Assembly: GCA_026075535.2 (NCBI GenBank)
Contig: AP026543.1
Location: forward strand, 3,162,001 to 3,226,000
DNA: 64,000 nt
Source: Tricholoma matsutake
Lineage: Eukaryota; Basidiomycota; Agaricomycetes; Agaricales; Tricholomataceae
Direction of reading: 5' to 3'
A program made the translations under genes and the position numbers. Position 1 is the first letter of the stretch; each line of letters opens with the position of its first letter. Shown here in pieces: positions 56,285 to 64,000 of this stretch. The notes under the pieces were generated by a model, which was not told where the DNA came from, made no database searches, and worked only from the letters and a program-made list of their open reading frames with translations.

Positions 56285-56489
56285 TGTAAGTACACACTAT
56301 GTTAGGGACATGCACTTCACTAGTCACGACTCAGAAATAAGCAGGCAAAAGAGGTGTTTTAATAAAGAGAGATCTCTATTGATGAGGAATAATGTGATGA
56401 TGGTCGGGAAGTAAGTAATAATCCACGTATAATATCCGAGGAATGTGGTAAACAAGTATAAATCAGTATAAACAAGTAACATCGTTACA
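56285..56489 (-). repeat. 5' LTR of Gypsy-O (205 bp), unoccupied by hAT
   Basis: Plus-strand bounds TGTAAGTACACAC and AACATCGTTACA. At 56390-56400 it has the single AATGTGATGATGG that hAT-3 interrupts in the other LTR. No self-complementary primer site of the Tf1 kind was found next to it. Confidence 0.94.
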
Positions 56490-56494
56490 TTCAG

Positions 56495-57076
56495 GACCCC
56501 AGTAGAAATATTGAATAAGATGACCATAGGAGGGACACCATCCATAACGCTACCAAATGTGACAGTTTTTCCTCCGCCTTTGTACTCTTTAGTATTATGA
56601 CTGGCAGTAGAATAGAATTTCGGAGGTGACCATGGTAAAACATCAATCCATCCAGGATGCAAGTCCCCTTACTTACTTTCACAGCATAGAACCGTCCTCT
56701 GTTGGCATAAGGTTAGGTAGTAGATGCATTGAAGTTAACTACCCAGGCAAGCCCCGCATAGTAAAGAGGAGCTGTGATCCACGTGGGTCCGGTGTGAAAA
56801 TTTGAAACTTAAGCCGCTGACAGAGCTAAAGCCGCATCATTGTCTGGCGTCGAGGACGACGAGGACGACGACGGTATTCAACAACAGTTGCAGCTTTACG
56901 GGATTCTAGCTGATAGCCTCTGATAACCTGATAGCAGATTACTCTGCGCACCAACCGCTTCCTTTCTTACTTCAGGCATCCCGCTTACCTGGATCAAAGC
57001 GGACGATACACACATTGCTTGTTTTCATTTCTTATCCCCCTGCCCTACTTCACAGCGTTTCATACTAATATCAATC
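56495..57076. other. Spacer between Gypsy-O and the first host gene
   Basis: On the minus strand 56662-56495 reads HPGWIDVLPWSPPKFYSTA and GGKTVTFGSVMDGVPPMVIL, open up to the Gypsy-O duplication. A donor-like GTAAGTAAGG follows GRFYAVK just upstream on that strand (about 56685). This may be an exon of a gene cut by Gypsy-O, but no continuation was recognised on the left side (27200-27545). From about 56750 to 57076 GC rises and the sequence is the likely promoter and 5' UTR of the next gene. Confidence 0.35.
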
Positions 57077-60000
57077 ATGCCCGAATACGTTTATGCACTT
57101 CACGATTTCCAGCCGAAGGACGAGGACGAGGTTGCTTTCCACCCTGGGGAGCGGATAGAGGTACTTGAGAAGGATGACGAATTTGGAGACGGATGGTGGA
57201 AAGTAAGTATACTTCATATACAATCCCCGTGGATCTGAGACATAAACCTGTGTCCTTCCCGGAGCCCCTCTTCCGCATGTGATGCCCTCATTCCACCCCC
57301 TTTTGATTCTTGGACTACCGTCATGGTGTACTCATTATCTATTGTCAAGGGCCGCAATTTAGCGGGTAAAGTTGGTCTCTTTCCGCAAAGCTACACAGCA
57401 CCTGCTCCATCCGCATCCGATTCCGACGTTGACACTGCCGACACTACTGCAAGGACTGTTCTCCAACCCCTGGACGAGGAGTCCGAATCAGAAACACCCC
57501 CCGAGAAATTCAAGATCATTGCACCTGTCCCCCAAGCCCCCCCAAACTCTGCCTTCCTCAGCGGAAACAATGTCGAGTACGCTGATGACGGAGGAGAGCC
57601 TGAGCCCCGCGGACACCTGCGCTCCAACGGTTCTGGGGAGATGATGAAAGCAACAATCACCGATGTCCAGAAGGCGATCGAGCAGCTCGGGCGAGGTGGT
57701 GGTCCCAATGAAGACGGTGACGGTGACGGAGGTCGGAGCTTCAGCTTTGCGAGCTCGAAGGACGAACCAGAAACTGATACTGATTACGACATGAGCGATA
57801 TGGACGGTGCCGATGCAGACGGCGGGCAGGGATGGCACAAGGGTGCAAGGAGGAAGCTTGCAGCGAAAGCTCGGAAGGCAGTGGAAGAAGCTGAGAAGCT
57901 CGAGGCGATGATGGGTGGTTTGGGGACGTCAGATGCAGGGCGGAGGGCGGTGGCGCCCCCCATTGAGGTGGAGCTCAGCGACGAGAGCGAGGACGAAGAT
58001 GGAGAATATACTTCACATTCGAGCGTCCTCCCGAGGGCGCATCCACATATTCCTGAGGAAGACGTGGTAGCGCCGACTCAGCTAGAGAAAGAGCCACCTA
58101 GCACACGTTGGACAACCAAGCGTGCTTCGACTGGTGTTCAGTCTGCGCACGACCTTACTGTCTCCCCAAGAAACTCATCAGAAGCACAAACTGTCACAGC
58201 GACGCGGTCCTCGTTTCCCGTTATGCCTTCTCCCGCCTTCCCCCGCGCAGAGTCGTCGGCTGCCCAGACACCAGAACCGGCGACTGCGGAGAAGGCTGTC
58301 TCTCCGCGACCCGTATCCTCGCGCCCTATATCGCCTGCTCAAGTAGAGCCCGTCGCTCCCACGACTTTCCCCGAGGCAAAGCGTAACAGCGCGAGTTCGC
58401 CCCGAGAGGCGATTACCGGCCTTCCATCACCAACTGGCTCGCTTCAGTGGACCTCCGCCAATCCCAACCCCAGCCCCAGCCCCACTGGTGTGCTGTCCAA
58501 GCATAGCAGTGTTTCCTCCTCCAAGGCACCTGTATCAACTTCTGCCCTGTCGCAACCGCCTCTCACAGCGTCGTCGATGCAGAATAGCCTCATGGAAAAG
58601 AAGGAAAAGGAAAAATCGGATCCGAGTGAATGGTCGGTCGAGGATGTCATAGATTGGTTGAAAGCGAAAGGCTTCGATCAGGAAGTCCAAGACAAATTTA
58701 TCGGTGCTTAAGGTTTTCACAGTTATAATTCCCTATCTATGACTAACACGTCTTTTCCCCAGAGCAAGAAATAACTGGTGACGTGCTTCTCGAGCTCGAC
58801 ATCAATCTCCTCAAGAGCGAAATTGGCGTCATGGCGTTTGGCAAGCGGATGCGCATTGCAAACGCCATCACCGACCTCCGCCGTCCGCCATCCTTCGTCT
58901 ACTCGGACCCCCCCGACCTCCCGCAGACATCGCCCATGATGCATGCACATTCACCACTCTCGCAGTCTCACTCGTACACGCACTCAAGGAATCAGTCCCA
59001 GCAGTCACATTCGTACCCGGGCACAGTTCAAAGCTCGGTCGGGCATACGAGTGTAGGTATGACAAATGGGTACATTGTCGAGAGCCCACAGCAGGATTAC
59101 CTTACCTCAGCGATTGTAGAACAGCAAGAGCAGGCTGTGGGAGTGGCACCCGCGGGGCTTGGTCTTGGCTTTGCGTTGCCGACCGGTGCTCCCGCGCCGA
59201 ATATCGTGGGGGGGAGGGTGAGTTGATATCTGTATTTTTGCACTAGCTGGATATAAACCTTTGTGCAGAAGGCCCGCCCTGCACAGTTGATGCTTTCTCC
59301 AAGTGACAGTGCACTGAACAGTTCGGCAAAAGCGGTATCTGATATACAAGAGGAGGGAGATGAGGAAAGGGCTGTTATGAGCGAGGTTGGTGCTTGTATC
59401 CTTCTGTTGTGGTTTTTCGCGTTTTATGAACTAATGCGTTGATTTTTTTTGCAGAGCGAGGCTCATACTAACATGCGGAAACGTCTGTTCGGCAGGCAAC
59501 CGTCCTCAAGTTCGAAAGGGGGCTCGCGGCACTCCAAAGAAGGGATATCACCGACACCAGCCTCGCCGGTCACAGAGAAGGAGGAGAAGGAGAAGGAGAA
59601 GGAGAAGGAGAAGGAAAAAGAGAAAGAGAAAGAGAAAGAGAAAGACAGGGATACTTCCAGCGTGGGGAGTCGACAGGCGCGCTCTAAGAAAGGCCTTGAT
59701 GGTGCTAATGGGAAAGGCGGGGATCGGCTTAGTATATTCGGAGCTTCGTTTTCTGGGACATTGGGTAAATCCAGGAAGCCTCCACCCAGATACTCAACTA
59801 GGTGCGGTTCCTTTTTGATTTCCGTGGTACCATGAAGTCTTAACCATGTGTTCCGTTTTATCTAGTGGTTCCGAAGAATCCCACTCAGCAGAGCGGAATT
59901 CGATGTTTTCGATGTCGCGTCTACACCCAAGTGCAGGGCGGAGGTCGGCGTCACAACGGCCTGTGACACCGAATGCGAGTACCATCAGCCCCAAGGAGGT

Positions 60001-61415
60001 CAAGGAGAAAGAGAAACTTAAACCGTCACCCGTCGCATCCCTCAGGGAGAAGGAATCGCGCGACCCTGCTATGCTCCGCAAACGCACATCTTCTGCACCT
60101 CCGACACCAAGTCCTCAGCCGAAGAGTAGCCCTATCGATACCCACGGCGTAGGCCTGCCGTTGACAGAGGGGAAAAGTATCTTTCAGCAGATTGGCGAAC
60201 CGGACCACAATGGGTGGATGAGGAAGAAGGGAGAACGATATAATTCGTGGAAGTTGCGATATTTCGTGCTCAAGGGAGATCATTTATATTGGTTGAAGAG
60301 CAGCCACAAGACCGTACGCTGGCGTCTTTCTTTCGGAAGAGTGATATGTACTGATAACAACAACGCAGGAAACAAAAGTCAAGGGATTCATCAACATAGT
60401 TGGCTACAAGGTTACGTACGATGAGAATGTGGATCCTGGCCGCTATGGTTTCCGTATCGAACATGATCACGACAAGACCCATTACTTCAGTTCCGATGAG
60501 AAGGCGATCGTCCGTGACTGGATGAAAGCAATCATGAAAGCGACCATCAGCCGAGATTACACAAGTAAGTTGCTTGCATGCTTGCCATAGATTATTATTC
60601 ATGAAGTGATGCACTGCACAGAGCCAGTCATGTCGTCTTGCAACATACCGACAATCCCGCTAACTGTTGCTCAAGCTATGAATCCCGCGCCTCGACCCCC
60701 GTCACCGACTGCCCGAGACGCCACACAGAAAGCACTTCGTCGTGAAAACCCGAATCAGCTTTCCAGCCGTGATGCTCGAGTGTTAATGGGTCTCCCTTCA
60801 AGCAGCGATGGCAAGGACGAACGTGCACGTCTTGACACGTTTTTCAATACCGAGACCACGAGTGCCAATGACGACCAGTCAACGGCAGGTGGGACCACGA
60901 ACGCTCCCCCAAGACCCCCCCGGGAGTTCCGGCAGGTCTCCAGTAATCGCCTTGTGAGGCCTGAAGAAAACCTGGATGTGTTATCTGATATTGACCTGAT
61001 TTTGCTTTACCAGTCTAATGTTGCGGACGAGCTCCTCATTAATTGGGCGAACACCCACCTCCCACCGGCGCTCCAGATAAAGGATACCACTGGTTCTCTG
61101 TGCGGTGGTCTCAACCTGTTGCGTCTCGCGGAATCCGTCAAAGGATACCCATGTTCACCCCCGATTCCTGATTCGGCATTCCCAACTGATGCGAATGATG
61201 ACAAGATCGAGGGCCTGTTCAAGTTTTTCGACTTTTTGATCGATAACGAAGTGAAAATAGGAACTGTGAGTATCAACGACGTTCGACAAGGGAACAGGGA
61301 AAAGATTCTACAAATTATGAAAGCCCTCAAAGCCTGGGAGGATAAACGTAAGGCTATTGCTCAGAGCGTTGGGGGGAGCTCCGTTCAGTCGGGTGGTTTT
61401 ATGGCATTTGCGTAG
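57077..61415 (+). CDS. BOI1: Boi1/Pob1-type polarity scaffold (SH3-SAM-PH, plus CH-like domain)
   Basis: Eight exons: 57077-57202, 57350-58703, 58763-59217, 59269-59385, 59455-59801, 59866-60313, 60369-60564, 60622-61415, giving 1,278 residues with all phases consistent. SH3 at residues about 1-60 (EYVYALHDFQPKDEDEVAF; GDGWWK, then GRNLAGKVGLFPQSY). SAM at about 474-540 (SEWSVEDVIDWLKAKGFDQE ... GDVLLELDINLLKSEIGV). PH at about 905-1013 (GWMRKKGERYNSWKLRYFVL; DWMKAIMKATISRDYT). A calponin-homology-like region at about 1130-1265 (ELLINWANTHLPPALQIKD; GGLNLLRLAESVKGYP). Yeast Boi1/2 and fission yeast Pob1 have SH3-SAM-PH, bind Cdc42/formin partners at the membrane and promote exocytosis and polarity; the CH-like region is an addition. 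The start ATG opens the SH3 directly. Exon 3's upstream donor GTGCTT is unusual. Confidence 0.88.
59576..59646 (+). repeat. (GAGAAG)n-type hexamer microsatellite in BOI1 exon 5
   Basis: About eleven near-perfect hexamers of GAGAAG/GAAAAA/GAAAGA type encode a Lys-Glu run (EKEKEKEKEK...). It is in frame with no stop; length variation would keep the frame. It lies in the linker between SAM and PH. Confidence 0.9.
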
Positions 61416-61713
61416 TTATTTTATTGTTACTTTGCTTTTGGGAAGATCTAATTAATAGCCGCTATTTTCAATTCCTAAGTAATTCCAATCACTTCACAGC
61501 TTTCTCGACCAATGCTTCCTGCGTACACGTTTACACACTCTTTCAGCTTGTCGTTATAATTTTGCAATCGAGTCCAACAGCCGTTCCTTTGATTTATTTT
61601 CTATCTCAGACTCATATAACGAACGCAGTACTGTATAAGCCCGAACCTTGCCAAATAGAAATATACAACGTCACAAGTTTGCCTCCAGTTCGCTGAGTTC
61701 AAGCTGAGTTCGC

Positions 61714-63445
61714 ATGTTGTCGAGTTTTGCCTTTGCACCAAGGACTGTTGCAAAAGATAGGAAAAAGCCAATTCAAGGTGCACACTCTTCCCAGAGTCGC
61801 TCCGTTCCAAACCCGCTTGCTCCGACTCTCCTTGAAACAACACCTAATGTGAACGACAGAGGCAAAGCCAGAGCCTCGGGAGGAACAGACGGAAAAGCGA
61901 AATATACGGACGAGGATTATACAAACGTGATTTGCATCGCCATCTCAGACCATGCTCTGTGGTCAGACCCTGACTTGCGGCGAACAGTGAACTGGAGCAG
62001 CGGCCAACACGCAAATGACGGTTGTACGTAGTATTCTTCTTCTCTTGCAGTGAGAAGCTTGATTGGTTTTACAAAGTCATCCCTCTTAGTTACCTTCTCA
62101 GTTCGTCAAAGATTCTGGCGCCCCTCCAACTTCAAGATTCTCAAACGCTGATCGTGAAAGCTTTGCGATCGTGTGCCTCCGACGTGATTGATGTGCGACT
62201 CGTTCTCTCGGAGCCATCGTCGTTTACCAGGTTCGGAAGCCGTGGCAGTAGTAAGTCTGCTGGAGGGTATGAGTTACGACGAAAGGACTGGACTTCTGCA
62301 CAGTTCGGAGAATCCTCGCAAGCTGATTGGGATGACCAAACCATCTACGTGGTACGTTCACTACAATGGTTACCATAAATACTTGCCGACGTTCACACAG
62401 GAGAATATACCCCCGCAGTACAGAACAATACCAGGAATTGCGCGTTTTACGCTTTCCTTACTCTCAACAAACCATTCTCCTACTCACGTCCATAGAACGC
62501 GCATACAAGGAATTTTTCTTCCCCCACATCATCAGGACCAACCTGGCGATCATCCGAAATGTAAAGGATTCGCATTGGTAACGCTTCAATACCCCAGCGA
62601 CATAAACTTTCTATTGCACAGATGGCCCTGGGATCGATCCCTCAATGCCACTCAGGCCACCGACGGTCTGGGAGCCTTCCCAGATGCTCTTGAAGCTTCC
62701 AAATTTGGTTTCCGGACATTGCCAAAGACGAGATGGGACGAACTGAGGGACGAGTACCTTGCCTATCGAAAACGGTTAGTACAGGAAATCAACGCGTTTG
62801 AGGATGCAGAGGCTCTAATACATGCACCTTCTGCGTCATTGGCGGCCCGGAAATCACTCCCAGCTCCTCCGTCCAGAGACGTATCCGAAGTGAATGATGC
62901 ACCGCTCGTTGACCTCTCGTCCCCATACCCAATAAATTCGCTGATCTTCGTTCGGAATGTTCACATTGAGACGAACAAAACTACGTTGCGCAAGCTGTTT
63001 GCTACGGCATTTGTGATGCCCCTCAAAAACGGGGTGGTACGAAGTGACGGGATTGACTATGTTGATTACAACAAAGGAATGGACACTGTAAGTCTTACCC
63101 AAAGGCAGAGTGATCGGACCTATTGACCTGTTCTTGTAGTGTTATATCCGTCTAGCCACCCCGAATCATGCAAAGCTTCTTATTGGGCATTTCTCGGCCA
63201 ATTCTGTCTCTCAATCCAATGGTTTGGATGATACTGGTACCTCTCCAGATGATAAAATGAAAGCCATAGCCATGGAAATGATCGTCGGCAAACGAGAAGA
63301 ATTATATTGGCAAAAGGTGCCAGAGAAAATACGCAGACAAGCGGTGGAGAAGGCAGTCGGCTTGATGCACACATCGCCCACGGTCAACATGGATGACTAT
63401 GCCGAGAGTGATGCAAAAGATAAACGAAAAAGACGAAAGCACTAA
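61714..63445 (+). CDS. pof8: LARP7/Pof8-family protein (La motif, RRM, xRRM)
   Basis: Four exons: 61714-62020, 62077-62351, 62401-63087, 63140-63445 (introns 56, 49 and 52 nt), giving 524 residues. La motif at residues about 70-170 (DHALWSDPDLRRTV ... VIPLSYLLSSSKILAPLQLQ, SQTLIVKALRSC). RRM1 from about 190 (TIYV joined to ENIPPQYRT; RNP1-like CKGFALVTLQYP). C-terminal xRRM from about 373 (SLIFVRNVHIETNKTTLRKL; the RNP3-like DYVDYNKGMDT joined to CYIRLATPNHAKLL; and the helix IVGKREELYWQKVPEKIRRQ). This order is that of LARP7-family proteins: fission yeast Pof8, ciliate p65, animal LARP7, which bind and fold telomerase RNA (or 7SK). A Lys/Arg tail (DKRKRRKH) may be nuclear targeting. The gene symbol is by family inference. 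Confidence 0.83.
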
Positions 63446-63586
63446 ACACAAAAGCGACTATACTATTTTGTTAATACGAACTATACTACGGATACGAATT
63501 CAGACCACTGAGAAAGGGTATCATACGGCAAAAATGGTGGGGAATCCGGGCACAGGAGAAGCAGAAAGAAATGCTGACATTAGGGA

Positions 63587-64000
63587 TTATCTTGGGGGAT
63601 TTCTGCCCTCAAGCAAACGAGCCCTCACCCTTTCCAAGAGCTGGCCATGGACGTTTAAGCCATCACCCATTGGCCCTACCCCCCAATACGGGTCACTGCG
63701 ATCATCGTAAATCAAAGGGGCATCTTCTGTCTCCCACAATTTACTGCGCAGATCAGCGTGCTGCGAGAATTTCAGGTACAGCACTTCCTCCAACTGTAGG
63801 TGTGAAGCGACCTTAGTAGATTTCAATATAATAAAGCGCGGGATGGGACCTACGATTTGCATATGATTCTCCGACCAGTGTGGATCTTGGAATTGCTGAT
63901 AGTTCGCTGAGATTGGATAGACGTGAGCAACGTCTCCACAGCATCGGATTTGTTCTGCGACAGCTGGATGACCTGGGAGGTACTTCCGTGCTTCTATGAG
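63587..64000 (-). CDS. NADAR-domain protein (C-terminal part, runs off the right edge)
   Basis: The minus strand reads ARKYLPGHPAVAEQIRCCGD from the edge, then EEVLYLKFSQHADLRSKLWE and DPYWGVGPMGDGLNVHGQLL, ending LLEGRNPPR at 63587. These are the C-terminal motifs of the NADAR (YbiA-like, formerly DUF1768) fold, N-glycosidases that act on riboflavin intermediates or on ADP-ribose-type substrates. Between ENHMQI and VASHLQLEEVL lies GTAGGT...TAAG, 42 nt in phase, which could be a short intron (14 residues if retained). It is tail to tail with the Pof8-like gene, 141 bp apart. Confidence 0.78.
   Translation of the reverse strand, partial: LIEARKYLPGHPAVAEQIRCCGDVAHVYPISANYQQFQDPHWSENHMQIVGPIPRFIILKSTKVASHLQLEEVLYLKFSQHADLRSKLWETEDAPLIYDDRSDPYWGVGPMGDGLNVHGQLLERVRARLLEGRNPPR

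Larger units (their letters stand above)
27550..56489 (-). mobile_element. Gypsy-O, outer chromodomain Gypsy element expanded to 28.9 kb by nesting
   Basis: LTRs at 27550-28603 (holding hAT-3) and 56285-56489, with duplication TTCAG at 27545-27549 and 56490-56494. Its interior is read on the minus strand from 56185 to 51831 and again from 29363 to 28604; Gypsy-P fills the gap. The junction reads continuously, GFSPFQLHMGQS to the left of the break and PRAMPPLVKAL after it. Without insertions the element is close to 5.6 kb. Confidence 0.95.

Noticed and set aside
62021..62050. A short intron ending at TTCTCTTGCAG in the La-motif region
   Set aside because: The phase-compatible donor with that acceptor would give a 23-nt intron; the acceptor at 62076 gives 56 nt in phase and the expected La-motif alignment.
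62424..62475. An extra 52-nt intron in Pof8-like exon 3 (GTTTTACGC...CCATAG)
   Set aside because: Removing it shifts the frame away from the clear RRM sequence CKGFALVTLQYP; the unspliced reading is continuous.

Overview
The window reads as a repeat-rich chromosome arm segment of an Agaricomycete (mushroom-forming basidiomycete). The basis is three intron-rich host genes at the right end with 49-147 nt introns, and a transposon complement typical of that class: chromodomain Ty3/Gypsy, Ty1/Copia, Helitron-type DUF6570 proteins, RecQ-like helicase fragments and DUF6589-like proteins. Species cannot be fixed from the sequence. About 88% of the window (1-56.5 kb) is nested transposable elements; only 56.9-64 kb is ordinary gene space.

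Left nest (1-26 kb). The 3' end of a Gypsy element (Gypsy-A, 1-1313) lies in a Copia element (Copia-B, 1314-5174), which is followed by a plus-strand chromodomain Gypsy (Gypsy-C). Gypsy-C is read in pieces at 5175-6460, 12501-14036, 18124-19647 and 25700-25828. The gaps are later insertions: Gypsy-E (minus, 6461-12500, target-site duplication GATGG), a 4.1-kb hAT-like element (14037-18123, duplication ACTGGCCC), an inverted duplication of Gypsy-C itself (18533-18896), and Gypsy-D (minus, 19648-25694, duplication ATACT). Gypsy-D is young: its 426-bp LTRs differ by one base by eye and its pol has only two stops.

Right nest (27.5-56.5 kb). One minus-strand Gypsy (Gypsy-O, 27550-56489, duplication TTCAG) was split by a plus-strand Gypsy (Gypsy-P, 29364-51830, duplication GACTC). 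The gag of Gypsy-P was in turn split by about 13.9 kb of foreign sequence holding a RecQ-like helicase pseudogene, a DUF6589-like pseudogene, a Helitron-type N-terminal/DUF6570 pseudogene and a Copia LTR with gag start. Solo LTRs and non-autonomous hAT-like elements, mostly with intact duplications, sit inside these. Removing each insertion restores continuous homology across the break.

Host genes (56.9-64 kb). A Boi1/Pob1-type polarity scaffold (SH3-SAM-PH plus a CH-like domain, 8 exons), a LARP7/Pof8-family telomerase-RNA protein candidate (La motif, RRM, xRRM, 4 exons), and the 3' part of a NADAR-domain gene running in from the right edge on the minus strand.

Most unusual observations: (1) two large hAT-like elements carry repeated exon-intron cassettes in which a palindrome sits 3-8 nt upstream of most 5' splice sites; (2) three Gypsy families have a primer-binding site complementary to their own predicted RNA 5' end, as in Tf1-type self-priming; (3) Gypsy-P carries a spliced antisense gene between integrase and 3' LTR; (4) two hAT insertions have an unoccupied paralogous site within the same window.
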